Position numbers and translations under genes: made by a program
Assembly (NCBI GenBank): GCA_910588075.1
Contig: CAJUOS010000016.1
Coordinates: 1-39,043 of the forward strand
From: an uncultured Erysipelotrichaceae bacterium
GTDB lineage: Bacteria; Bacillota_I; Bacilli_A; Erysipelotrichales; Coprobacillaceae
DNA length: 39,043 nucleotides
Reading direction: 5' to 3'
Part shown: in pieces, positions 16,595-24,986 of the stretch
Layout: the number at the start of each line of letters is the position of its first letter
How positions within the stretch are numbered: position 1 is the first letter of the stretch
The notes under the pieces: model-generated
Databases searched by the model: none
Told to the model about the DNA's origin: nothing
What the model saw: the letters and a program-made list of their open reading frames with translations, nothing else

Positions 16595-16670
16595 TGGCTG
16601 GGGTACCAGGATTCGAACCAGGGAAATGTCAGATTCAGAGTCTGATGCCTTACCGCTTGGCTATACCCCA
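16595..16670 (-). tRNA. tRNA-Gln (anticodon CUG)
   Basis: A 76-nt cloverleaf on the minus strand with encoded CCA: acceptor TGGGGTA/TACCCCA (U1-A72, typical of tRNA-Gln), D stem GCC/GGC, anticodon stem TCAGA/TCTGA around CTCTGAA (anticodon CTG), and T loop TTCGAAT. The T stem is CCTGG/CCTGG, which leaves a U51-U63 mismatch in the middle. It reads CAG and is an extra isoacceptor beside the expected UUG form. Its promoter overlaps the start region of gltX. Confidence 0.92.
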
Positions 16671-16682
16671 ATATACATATTT

Positions 16683-16711
16683 ATTATAACTTATTATGCA
16701 AGGAGAAACAA
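16683..16711 (-). promoter_or_regulatory. Promoter of tRNA-Gln overlapping the gltX ribosome-binding site
   Basis: On the minus strand TTGTTT (16711-16706), 17-base spacer, TATAAT (16688-16683). The spacer contains the complement of the gltX Shine-Dalgarno AAGGAGA, and the -35 box ends 1 base before the gltX ATG. Confidence 0.6.
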
Positions 16712-16712
16712 T

Positions 16713-18137
16713 ATGAAAATAAGAACAAGATTTGCACCTAGTCCAACTGGATACATGCATATTGGTAATTTAAGAACAGCTTTATATTGTTATTTAATAG
16801 CCAAACATAATCAAGGGGATTTTATATTAAGAATAGAAGATACTGATCAACAAAGAGAAGTTGAAGGAGCTACTGATATGATTTATCAAGTATTAGAAGA
16901 AACAGGACTTCATTATGATGAAGGACCTCATAAAGATGGGGGTGTAGGTCCTTATATTCAATCACAAAGATTAGATTTATATCATCATTATGCCCAAAAA
17001 CTTATTGATTTGGGTGGAGCTCATTATTGTTTTTGTGAAAGTAATGACAATAACATAGATCCTTGTACACAATTATCAGAAAAAGAAATTGAAATGAAGT
17101 TATCACAAAATATTCCTTATGTTATAAGACAAACTATCCCTCAAACTGGAACAACATCTTTTGAAGATGAAGTTTATGGATATATTGAAGTAGAAAATCA
17201 AACGCTTAATGAAGGTATTCTTATCAAAAGTGATGGTTATCCTACTTATAACTTTGCTCATGTTATTGATGATCATCTTATGAAAATCACACATGTTGTA
17301 AGAGGAAATGAATACCTTTCTAGTACCCCTAAGTACAACTTAACTTATGAAACATTTGGTTGGGATAAACCAACATATATTCATCTTCCTCCAGTTAATA
17401 AAGATGAAACGCATAAACTGAGCAAAAGAAATGGTGATGCTTCTTATCAAGATTTAAAAGAACAAGGTTATTTAAAAGAAGCTATCATTAATTATATAGC
17501 ATTATTAGGGTGTTCTTTTGGTGATAATGAAATATTATCATTAAATGATTTAATTGAGCAATTTGATATAAAACATATTTCCAAAGCTCCTGCTATATTT
17601 GATATTGAAAAATTAAAATGGATGAATGAAACATATTTAAGAAAACTATCTCTTCAAGACTTTCATCAACTGGTTTTTCCATATTATCAACATATCACTC
17701 AAGATATTGATTTTTTAGAACTAAGTTTAGTTTTACAACCTCGTTTAGAAAAATTAAAAGATATTGAAACCATGACTGATTTTATCAATAAACCATATCC
17801 TTTTGATGTTTCTCTTTACACACATAAAAAAATGAAAACCAATCCAGAAACATCATTAAAAGTTTTACAACTTATTGAAAAACATTTAAAAGATTTTGAT
17901 AACTTTACTAATGATGATTTATTAGTACAACTTTTTATAAGTCTAGCTAAAGACAATGGATTGAAAAATGGACAAGTTATGTGGCCTATCAGAGTTGCCT
18001 TAACTAATAAATCACTTACTCCTGGTGGTGCAGTAGAAATTATACATATCTTAGGTCAAGATGAAAGTCTTAAACGTATTCATCAAGCAATTATAGATTT
18101 AACATTGTATATCCAAAGAAAAAAAGAAATTGAGTAA
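16713..18137 (+). CDS. gltX: Glutamate--tRNA ligase
   Basis: A 474-residue class I synthetase. The HIGH motif is HIGN at residues 16-19 (FAPSPTGYMHIGNLRTALY), the KMSKS motif is KLSKR at 235-239, and VRGNEYLSSTPKYNL is the conserved core. The C-terminal ~150 residues are the helical anticodon-binding cage. It charges tRNA-Glu; in Firmicutes lacking GlnRS it also mischarges tRNA-Gln for GatCAB. A longer frame opens at 16575, but that part is only the complement of tRNA-Gln. The start at 16713 has AAGGAGA upstream. Whether this is the sole, discriminating or tRNA-Gln-specialised copy cannot be told here. Only 42 bases separate its ATG from the divergent tRNA-Gln. Confidence 0.96.
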   Translation: MKIRTRFAPSPTGYMHIGNLRTALYCYLIAKHNQGDFILRIEDTDQQREVEGATDMIYQVLEETGLHYDEGPHKDGGVGPYIQSQRLDLYHHYAQKLIDLGGAHYCFCESNDNNIDPCTQLSEKEIEMKLSQNIPYVIRQTIPQTGTTSFEDEVYGYIEVENQTLNEGILIKSDGYPTYNFAHVIDDHLMKITHVVRGNEYLSSTPKYNLTYETFGWDKPTYIHLPPVNKDETHKLSKRNGDASYQDLKEQGYLKEAIINYIALLGCSFGDNEILSLNDLIEQFDIKHISKAPAIFDIEKLKWMNETYLRKLSLQDFHQLVFPYYQHITQDIDFLELSLVLQPRLEKLKDIETMTDFINKPYPFDVSLYTHKKMKTNPETSLKVLQLIEKHLKDFDNFTNDDLLVQLFISLAKDNGLKNGQVMWPIRVALTNKSLTPGGAVEIIHILGQDESLKRIHQAIIDLTLYIQRKKEIE

Positions 18138-18150
18138 TTTCAATTTCTTT
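18123..18150. terminator. Bidirectional terminator between gltX and fbaA
   Basis: AAAGAAATTGA / TCAATTTCTTT, 11 bp with a 6-base loop that contains most of the gltX stop codon. T-rich tails lie on both strands. Confidence 0.9.
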
Positions 18151-18174
18151 TTTTATATCAGTTCATTTATATAA

Positions 18175-19041
18175 TTAAGCTTTACCAATGCAACCAAATA
18201 ATTCCATTTTTTCTTTAACACAAGCTTGAATTGCAGCTGCACCTGGAGCTAATAATTTACGAGGATCAAATCCTTTACCTTCTAAATCTTTACCAGCTTC
18301 AATATATTTACGTGTAGCTTCTTGGAAATATAATTGGCATTCTGTATTTACATTAATCTTAGAAACTCCTAATGTGATAGCTTTTTTAATCATATCAGCA
18401 GGAATTCCTGTTCCACCATGTAATACTAATGGTAATGTTCCTGTTTCTTTTTGAATAGCATCTAATGCTTCAAAATCTAAACCTGCCCAATTTTCTGGAT
18501 ATTTTCCATGAATATTTCCAATACCTGCTGCTAAGAAATCAACACCTAAGTCTGCAATCATTTTACATTCTTTAGGATCTGCAACTTCTCCAGCACCTAC
18601 AACACCATCTTCTTCTCCTCCAATTGAACCAACTTCTGCTTCAACTGATACACCTTTTGAATGGCATAATTCAACGATTTCTGTTGTTTTTTCAATATTT
18701 TCTTCAATTCCATAATGAGAACCATCAAACATAATTGATGAGAACCCAGCTTCTAATGCAGCTTTTGCTCCATCATAGCTACCATGATCTAAATGTAAAG
18801 CAACTGGTACAGTAATACCTAATGCATCTACCATTGCACTTACCATTGCAGAAACTGTTTTAAATCCAGTCATATATTTTGCAGCTCCTTCAGAAACTCC
18901 CAAAATAACTGGTGCTTTTAATTCTTCTGCAGTTAATAAAATTGATTTAGTCCATTCTAAGTTGTTGATATTAAATTGACCAACAGCATAGTGACCTGCT
19001 TTTGCTTTATCAAGCATTTCTTTAGCTGAAACTAATCCCAT
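18175..19041 (-). CDS. fbaA: Class II fructose-1,6-bisphosphate aldolase
   Basis: A 288-residue zinc aldolase that splits fructose-1,6-bisphosphate into DHAP and glyceraldehyde-3-phosphate in glycolysis. Catalytic Asp85 and zinc ligand His86 are in LHLDHGS; the other zinc ligands are His178 (GNIHGKYP) and His208 (LVLHGGTGI). EAEVGSIGGEED and INVNTECQ complete the family pattern. Length is normal. AAAGGAGAT precedes the ATG. It is a single-gene unit ending at the terminator shared with gltX. Confidence 0.97.
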   Translation of the reverse strand: MGLVSAKEMLDKAKAGHYAVGQFNINNLEWTKSILLTAEELKAPVILGVSEGAAKYMTGFKTVSAMVSAMVDALGITVPVALHLDHGSYDGAKAALEAGFSSIMFDGSHYGIEENIEKTTEIVELCHSKGVSVEAEVGSIGGEEDGVVGAGEVADPKECKMIADLGVDFLAAGIGNIHGKYPENWAGLDFEALDAIQKETGTLPLVLHGGTGIPADMIKKAITLGVSKINVNTECQLYFQEATRKYIEAGKDLEGKGFDPRKLLAPGAAAIQACVKEKMELFGCIGKA

Positions 19042-19181
19042 AATTACAATCTCCTTTTCAAAGTTTTTACATTTATATCATACACTGAAATATGATAAAT
19101 TTCCATAATTATTCTTATTTTTTCATTTCTTAATAAAGTTAAATTTATAAATTGATATAATTTTTCCCAATATAATAAATT

Positions 19182-20357
19182 TTAAAATGAATTTCTATCT
19201 TGAATTGCTTTTTCTAATTGTTCTAAAGCTTTTTTTAAAACACTACGCGGACAAGCTATATTAAATCTTTCAAACCCTTCTCCACCAGTACCAAAAATAT
19301 ATCCTTCATCTAACCATAAATAAGCTTTATTTAACATAAAATCTTCTAATTCATCCTTATTCATTCCTAAAGCTCTCATATCCACCCAAACCAAATACAA
19401 ACCTTGTGATTCAACTAATTTTAAATCAGGTAATCTTGTTTGTAAGAAATCATTCATATAATTTATATTTCCTTGTAGATATTCAATCAATTCATCAACC
19501 CACTTTGCTCCATATGTATAAGCGGCTTCACATGCATCTAATCCAAAAATATTTGGATCAGTAACACCTGATGCATCTTTTTCTATTTCAAAAAGATGTC
19601 TTAACTTTTCATCAGCAATTATAATATTTGATGTTTGCAAGGCTGCTAGATTAAATGTTTTAGATGGTGCAGTACAAATGACTGAGAAATCTTTAAATGA
19701 TTCATCAACATTATAAAATGGTATATGTTTATTTTGACCATAAGTAAAATCCATATGAATTTCATCACTTATAACTAAAACATTATATTTTTTACAAATC
19801 ATTCCTATTTGATATAATTCATCTCTCGTCCACACTTTTCCAATAGGATTATGTGGATTACATAAAATAAACATTTTAATATTATTTTCTTGAATCGCCC
19901 TTTCAAATAAATCAAAATCACAAGAATAACTATTATTATTAAAAATTAATGGACATTCAACAATAACTCTATGATTAACACGAATAGAAGCATCAAAAGG
20001 ATAATAAACAGGTTTCATAATCATAATCTTATCATTTTCTTGTGTAAATGCTCTCACAGCTAATTTTAATGCTGTAACAATACCTGTTGTTGTAATAATC
20101 CAATCCTTATTGACATCAAAATTATGTCTTGTTTTCATCCAATGAATAACAGCTTGATAATAAGATTCTGTTGGTGAAGCATAACCAAAAATACCATGCT
20201 TTACTCTTTTCTCTAACACTTCTTTAATCTCTGGTAATGTTTCAAAATCCATATCAGCAACCCACATTGGAATAATACGAGAATCTTTTGCCTTTTCACG
20301 ATCATATTTTTCACTATTTGTATTTCTTCTATTTATGATTTTATCAAAATTATACAT
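19182..20357 (-). CDS. MalY/PatB-type cystathionine beta-lyase / aminotransferase
   Basis: A 391-residue PLP enzyme of fold type I. The N-terminus (FDKIINRRNTNSEKYD and IPMWVADMDFETLPEI) is the MalY/PatB signature. Lys233 in APSKTFNLAALQTS is the Schiff-base lysine, ISDEIHMDF holds the PLP-binding Asp, CNPHNPIGKVW is conserved, and ACPR near the C-terminus holds the substrate carboxylate Arg. Members cleave cystathionine or cysteine C-S bonds, giving homocysteine or sulfide, and in E. coli MalY also represses a sugar regulon. Which role applies is not visible. It may be co-transcribed with the upstream methyltransferase gene, 43 bases away. Confidence 0.9.
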   Translation of the reverse strand: MYNFDKIINRRNTNSEKYDREKAKDSRIIPMWVADMDFETLPEIKEVLEKRVKHGIFGYASPTESYYQAVIHWMKTRHNFDVNKDWIITTTGIVTALKLAVRAFTQENDKIMIMKPVYYPFDASIRVNHRVIVECPLIFNNNSYSCDFDLFERAIQENNIKMFILCNPHNPIGKVWTRDELYQIGMICKKYNVLVISDEIHMDFTYGQNKHIPFYNVDESFKDFSVICTAPSKTFNLAALQTSNIIIADEKLRHLFEIEKDASGVTDPNIFGLDACEAAYTYGAKWVDELIEYLQGNINYMNDFLQTRLPDLKLVESQGLYLVWVDMRALGMNKDELEDFMLNKAYLWLDEGYIFGTGGEGFERFNIACPRSVLKKALEQLEKAIQDRNSF

Positions 20358-20400
20358 CTTAACCCTTCTTTCATATTTTAATTTAATGATATTTTATTAT

Positions 20401-21141
20401 TTAAAGTTCATCTCTCAAAACATCTTGATTATTAAATTGATTTTGAGAAAAATGAAACAATGTTAAACCTAATGCCATTGATAAATTCAATGAATCTATT
20501 GACGTAGTATGTGGAATAAAAACACTTTGTCCATATGCTAAATACTCATCTGGTAATCCACTACTTTCGTTGCCAAAAACTAAAGAATGAATATGATTTG
20601 TAGAAACTTTATGAATATTCTTAGCACCTTTTAGCATTAAAGGATAGAACTCATGATTTTTAAATTTGTCATAATATGTCATAAAATCATCATAATATTG
20701 GATGTTTAAATGAAATATTGCTCCCATTGATGAACGAATAACTTTAGGATCAAAGACATCAACGGCAGGTCTCACAATTACTAAATTTTGATATCCAAAA
20801 CCTAACATTGTTCTCATAATCGTTCCCATGTTGCCCATATCCATAGGATGAACCAAGACAACATGATTTCCTTCAACAATAAAATTTTCATACTTTTTGA
20901 AAACAGCTATTGCAAAACAATTATTTTTAGGACTTAATTTATCTATTGTCTTGTCATGAATATCTATATGGATATGATGTTTTTGGCATAATTCTTGAAT
21001 AATGGGATATCCACTATTTTTTTCAATAGATGAATGAACTACTACTCTCACAACATCTTGAGGTCTTGTTTTTAATAATTCAATAGTTGGAAATACACCT
21101 AATGTATAAGATGTATCATCACTTTTTTTATATATTTTCAT
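20401..21141 (-). CDS. SpoU/TrmH-family RNA 2'-O-methyltransferase
   Basis: A 246-residue SPOUT enzyme with all three family motifs: NMGTIMRTMLGFG (motif 1), VFGNESSGLPDEY (motif 2) and IPHTTSIDSLNLSMALGL (motif 3). Such enzymes 2'-O-methylate ribose in tRNA or 23S rRNA. The N-terminal ~90 residues are a poorly conserved substrate-binding part, and the target nucleotide is unknown. It sits third in a same-strand series after the 88-residue protein and the Sel1 protein. Confidence 0.9.
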   Translation of the reverse strand: MKIYKKSDDTSYTLGVFPTIELLKTRPQDVVRVVVHSSIEKNSGYPIIQELCQKHHIHIDIHDKTIDKLSPKNNCFAIAVFKKYENFIVEGNHVVLVHPMDMGNMGTIMRTMLGFGYQNLVIVRPAVDVFDPKVIRSSMGAIFHLNIQYYDDFMTYYDKFKNHEFYPLMLKGAKNIHKVSTNHIHSLVFGNESSGLPDEYLAYGQSVFIPHTTSIDSLNLSMALGLTLFHFSQNQFNNQDVLRDEL

Positions 21142-21183
21142 TTCCTATTTCCTCTTTTTAATGAATACTTAATTTTCATTCTA

Positions 21184-22275
21184 TTAACAATTAATGTCAT
21201 TGGCCATTTGATAATACCTTGTAGACAATTCAAAACTTTTATCCACATATAACCCTTCACCATAAAAATGAGCAAGTGTTAAACATGCTTGTTGACTCTT
21301 TAATCTTGCAGCTTGAATTAAAAAACATAATGCTTGTTGAATATCTTTCTTAACAACAACCCCATCAAAAAATAACATTGATAATTGATATGCACTTTCA
21401 CCATGCAAACAGTAATAAGCATATCTAAAATAACGATATGCCTCACTTTGATTGAGTTTTGTACCTATTCCTTTATACAAATACATAGCTACTTTATATA
21501 GACATTCTTTTTGAAATAAATTAGCTCCTTTAAAATAAGCTTGAAAAGCATCAGAAAATAGATGTCTTTTCTCTAAAAGAATTCCTAAATATAAATAAGC
21601 TTCTGGTTCTTGACTCTTAGATAAATAATCTATTGCTTTTTCTTCATCATATTCGACATATTCTCCATACATATACAATATGCCCATTTTTAAAGTGCAT
21701 TGGCTATCATCATGACTTGAGTAATACATAATAGCTTTTTCTATGTTTTTTTCTACACCAAAACCATTTTCATACATATAGCCTAAATAATAAGCACCAT
21801 TATCATAACCTTGTGTATAAAGATAATGAAACAATTGAAATGCCTTTTCATAATCTTGTTTCATTCCAAATCCTTTAAAATAAGATCTAGCAATAATAAA
21901 TAATTCTTCAAAATTATTTTGTTGATATGCTTCTTTTAATAATTTTTCAATATTTCCAATTTCTAAATAATAGCCAAAATGATCAAAACAAATCTCAAAA
22001 ACAACCGTTGTAAATAAAGCTTCTTCCTCACTCATATCTTGAACATATTTCAAATAATCAACATATTTTGTACGATGATAATCATCATCAAAAATCATCA
22101 TTTCAAAAACACCTGATCGAAAACCTTGTACAACTAAAAAGCATTCATCTATTAATTGTGGAGCTTCATCATTTAAAGCATTCTCAAATCTTTCTATATC
22201 CAAATGAATAGTTTCTCCATAATATTGAAAAACATCTAAGAGTGTTTGAATTATTTTTATATTCATATTATTCAT
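21184..22275 (-). CDS. Sel1-repeat (TPR-like) protein
   Basis: A 363-residue soluble protein. After a ~110-residue N-terminal region of unknown type come Sel1-like repeats from ~115 onward, each with the AxxxLGxxYExGxGVxKNxEKAxxYY pattern (for example AYYLGYMYENGFGVEKN and LAHFYGEGLYVDKSFE). Sel1 repeats make helical superhelices for protein-protein contact; the partner is unknown. No signal peptide is present. It overlaps the upstream 88-residue gene by 8 bases, so the two are translated together and probably act together. Confidence 0.85.
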   Translation of the reverse strand: MNNMNIKIIQTLLDVFQYYGETIHLDIERFENALNDEAPQLIDECFLVVQGFRSGVFEMMIFDDDYHRTKYVDYLKYVQDMSEEEALFTTVVFEICFDHFGYYLEIGNIEKLLKEAYQQNNFEELFIIARSYFKGFGMKQDYEKAFQLFHYLYTQGYDNGAYYLGYMYENGFGVEKNIEKAIMYYSSHDDSQCTLKMGILYMYGEYVEYDEEKAIDYLSKSQEPEAYLYLGILLEKRHLFSDAFQAYFKGANLFQKECLYKVAMYLYKGIGTKLNQSEAYRYFRYAYYCLHGESAYQLSMLFFDGVVVKKDIQQALCFLIQAARLKSQQACLTLAHFYGEGLYVDKSFELSTRYYQMANDINC

Positions 22276-22534
22276 GATTAATATTTTGAATCATTTGATA
22301 TTCTTTCATTATATTTTCTCTTAAAGATAAAAAATGTTCTTTATCAAAAGAAGCTCCTTTTTCAATTAATTCTATTAATTCATCATATTTTTCAATAATC
22401 AAAGTATATAAAGACTCTTTAATCATATAATCTAATTCATTTTGAGCTTGCATTGTTAATTGATTAATAGATTTATATTGTTCTTTAAATATTGCATTGT
22501 AATCTACTTTTTGTTTTTTAGAAAAAAATCCCAT
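22268..22534 (-). CDS. Small conserved-looking protein of unknown function (88 aa)
   Basis: A charged, probably all-helical protein: MGFFSKKQKVDYNAIFKEQY, then a long amphipathic stretch (NQLTMQAQNELDYMIKESLY, LIEKYDELIELIEKG). No domain is recognised. The basic GFFSKKQK start could touch the membrane, but no membrane helix is present. It has GAGG before the ATG and overlaps the Sel1 gene by 8 bases. The arrangement is the best evidence that it is real and works with the Sel1 protein. Confidence 0.7.
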   Translation of the reverse strand: MGFFSKKQKVDYNAIFKEQYKSINQLTMQAQNELDYMIKESLYTLIIEKYDELIELIEKGASFDKEHFLSLRENIMKEYQMIQNINHE

Positions 22535-22617
22535 AAATTATGACCTCCTCTTTTATTATACCCATATTTTCAAACAAATGTAAACATGTTATAATGAAAC
22601 CCAAAGGATGTGAAATC

Positions 22618-23433
22618 ATGCATAAATTAGCTTGTCCAAAGTGTCATAGCCCACTTATACAAATTGATAAAAGTTATCGTTGTCATAATAATCATTGTTA
22701 TGATATAGCTAAATATCAATATATAAATCTATTATTAAATCCTGATAAATCTACAAACAATCCTGGTGATAATAAAGAAAGTTTATTATGTCGTAAAGCC
22801 TATCTTAATCAAGGATATTATGATGTTATTTTAAATGAAGTTTGTCAATACATTAAAAAGCATTTTCATGAGAACATGCACATTTTAGACTTAGGATGTG
22901 GAGAAGGCTATTACACATATTGTTTAAAAAAGGAGTTAGGAGAACAAACGACACTTTATGGTTTAGATATTTCTAAAGATGGCATTATTATGGCAACAAA
23001 GTATACAAAAGATATATATTGGATTGTAGGAAATTCTAAAAATATTCCTATACAAGATCATTCTTTAGATGTTATAACAGCATTATTTACTGTTGTTAAT
23101 GTTGATGAAATTCAGAGATGTTTAAAGAGTGATGGATATATGATTCATGTTACTGCTAATAATAAGCATTTAATTGAATTTAAAGAACTTATTTATGATG
23201 AAGTGAAAGTAAAATCTGATCAGCATATTCGTTTACCTTTTGAAATCATTGAAAGTTATGATTTCAAAAAAACAATTCATTTAAACAAAAAAGAAGATAC
23301 TTTAAATCTTTTAAAAATGACACCTCATTATTATCATATAAAAAAAGAGAAACGTTATGTTTTAGATACTTTAGATGAATTCGATATCACTATTGATATA
23401 CGTATTACTGTTTATAAACCAAATGAAATATAA
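22618..23433 (+). CDS. RlmA-type 23S rRNA (guanine-N1)-methyltransferase
   Basis: A 271-residue protein. The N-terminal zinc finger is ACPKCHSPL ... YRCHNNHCYDIAKYQYINLL, as in RlmA; NPGDNKESLLCRKAYLNQGYY matches the RlmA linker. The SAM-binding Rossmann core follows (HILDLGCGEGYYTY, YGLDISKDGI, VITALFTVVNVDE). RlmA(I/II) enzymes methylate G745 or G748 in 23S rRNA domain II and can affect macrolide/tylosin response. The frame opens upstream at 22540, but the ATG at 22618 has AAAGGA at proper distance and gives the family N-terminus. It overlaps the pseudouridine synthase gene by 11 bases. Confidence 0.88.
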   Translation: MHKLACPKCHSPLIQIDKSYRCHNNHCYDIAKYQYINLLLNPDKSTNNPGDNKESLLCRKAYLNQGYYDVILNEVCQYIKKHFHENMHILDLGCGEGYYTYCLKKELGEQTTLYGLDISKDGIIMATKYTKDIYWIVGNSKNIPIQDHSLDVITALFTVVNVDEIQRCLKSDGYMIHVTANNKHLIEFKELIYDEVKVKSDQHIRLPFEIIESYDFKKTIHLNKKEDTLNLLKMTPHYYHIKKEKRYVLDTLDEFDITIDIRITVYKPNEI

Positions 23434-24328
23434 AGTTCATTATCCATATATTACTTTCTATATTCACAATACTATATCAATAGACGATTTTTTTCATCAA
23501 TTCCATTTATCTAAAAAAACAATTCATCTCTATAAACAAAACAAAAGTTATACTGTTAATAATCATTTTGTTTCATCTTCTACTATTTTAATAAAAGGTG
23601 ATCAATTCACTATTAAAGCATTTGAAGAAAATAATGGAATGTATCCTGCTTGTTATGAAGACATTGATATTATTTATGAGGATGAATTTATTTTGGTTGT
23701 AAATAAACCTGCTTTTATTCAAGTTTATCCTGATCATCCATCAAAGATAGATTCTTTAGCCAATAGAGTAAGTGCTTATTACCAACAAAAAGGTTATAAT
23801 ATTCCTGTTAAATATATTCATAGATTAGATTATGAAACAAGTGGTCTTATTCTTTTTTGTAAATGTGCTTTGGTTCAACCTCTTTTGGATTATCAATTAT
23901 CTATTAAAACTATTCATCGACAATACTTGGCTATTGTTAATAAGCCTATTTTAGATTTTAAAGAGCATACTATTCATAAAAATATAGCTAGAGATAGACA
24001 TCATCAACAACGTATGCGTGTTGCTTTTAAAGGAAAAGAAGCCATCACAACATATCAATGTTTAGCTTCAAAAAATAATTTATCACTTATTCAATGTACT
24101 CTTCACACTGGAAGAAAACATCAAATTCGTGTTCATATGTCAAGTATTGGATACCCCTTATTAGGAGATCATCTTTATCATCAAAAATCTACACTTATCA
24201 ATAGACAAGCTTTACATGCTTATTGTTTAAAATTTATTCATCCCATAACAAATGAAAAGATAACATTAAAATGTTATCCTCCTCATGATATGTTAAAACT
24301 TATACATTTGATTGATCCTGATTTTTAG
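23423..24328 (+). CDS. RluA-family pseudouridine synthase
   Basis: A 301-residue enzyme. The catalytic Asp is in YIHRLDYETSGLILF, preceded by FILVVNKPAFIQVYP. The C-terminal TGRKHQIRVHMSSIGYPLLGD is the second family motif. The N-terminal ~75 residues are a possible degenerate S4-like RNA-binding part (LSKKTIHLYKQNKSYTVNN). RluA-type enzymes convert uridine to pseudouridine in 23S rRNA or tRNA; the site is not predictable. The ATG at 23423 is chosen because it begins just before the RlmA stop and avoids an out-of-family extension. Two rRNA-modifying enzymes thus share an operon. Confidence 0.92.
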   Translation: MKYKVHYPYITFYIHNTISIDDFFHQFHLSKKTIHLYKQNKSYTVNNHFVSSSTILIKGDQFTIKAFEENNGMYPACYEDIDIIYEDEFILVVNKPAFIQVYPDHPSKIDSLANRVSAYYQQKGYNIPVKYIHRLDYETSGLILFCKCALVQPLLDYQLSIKTIHRQYLAIVNKPILDFKEHTIHKNIARDRHHQQRMRVAFKGKEAITTYQCLASKNNLSLIQCTLHTGRKHQIRVHMSSIGYPLLGDHLYHQKSTLINRQALHAYCLKFIHPITNEKITLKCYPPHDMLKLIHLIDPDF

Positions 24329-24332
24329 GATC
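24314..24332 (+). terminator. Terminator of the rlmA-rluA operon
   Basis: GATCCT / AGGATC, 6 bp with a 7-base loop, followed by TTTTTATTTT. It overlaps the pseudouridine synthase stop codon. Confidence 0.82.
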
Positions 24333-24351
24333 TTTTTATTTTAAAATAGTT

Positions 24352-24750
24352 TTAATGTGAATCCATATATTGTAACATATCTAAACAAATTTCAACATTC
24401 TCATAAAACTTATCATCTACAATCTTTTCAACATATAATGTTTCTAAAATAATTGACATAATCATATGAAATACAACATCATCAGATAAATGTTGAACAT
24501 TTAACCTTTCCTTAGCGAAGGAAATCAATTTTTGATGATCAAAACCATTATAAATATCAATATAAAACTCCCCTACTGCCATACCCACAATATGAATTCT
24601 TGTAATTAAAATTTCTACTAATATTCTATAATGTTCTCCAAATTCTGTTTTATTATAGTCAAGTTCAACAGGTATATTGGTTTCCTCATCTATAAATTTC
24701 ATTGAAAAGAAATCACCATCAAATTTAGGCATAATATTAACTATTGTCAT
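24352..24750 (-). CDS. Protein of unknown function (132 aa)
   Basis: A soluble, acidic protein, MTIVNIMPKFDGDFFSMKFI, with KLISFAKERLNVQHLSDDVV and a helical C-terminus ending MLQYMDSH. No domain is recognised. The frame opens further upstream at 24822, but the ATG at 24750 has AAAGGAGG directly before it, an excellent site, so the shorter form is chosen. It stands alone between a plus-strand operon and the thioesterase gene. Confidence 0.7.
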   Translation of the reverse strand: MTIVNIMPKFDGDFFSMKFIDEETNIPVELDYNKTEFGEHYRILVEILITRIHIVGMAVGEFYIDIYNGFDHQKLISFAKERLNVQHLSDDVVFHMIMSIILETLYVEKIVDDKFYENVEICLDMLQYMDSH

Positions 24751-24861
24751 CAAACTTCCTCCTTTCGTTGACTTAATAATAATTAAATGTATCATAAATT
24801 GATTTATCTTTATAGTCAACATAATATTTCTTTATTTTTAATTAATTTATGTATATAAAAA

Positions 24862-24884
24862 TAGAACTGTTAAAAACAGTTCTA
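24862..24884. terminator. Terminator downstream of the thioesterase gene
   Basis: TAGAACTGTT AAA AACAGTTCTA, a perfect 10-bp stem. On the minus strand it is followed by TTTTTATA. The other ~100 bases to 24986 show no gene. Confidence 0.8.
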
Positions 24885-24986
24885 CTCTATATTTGTATTC
24901 TTACGGGAAAACGAATACTATTATAGATATTTGGGACGGATATATCATATCATAAATTATCGAAATTTGTTTTCATATTTTGAAAA

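Noticed and set aside
16575..16712. Forty-six-residue N-terminal extension of GltX
   Set aside because: It is the translated complement of tRNA-Gln (GWGTRIRTREMSDSESDALP); the true start at 16713 has its own ribosome-binding site and family N-terminus.
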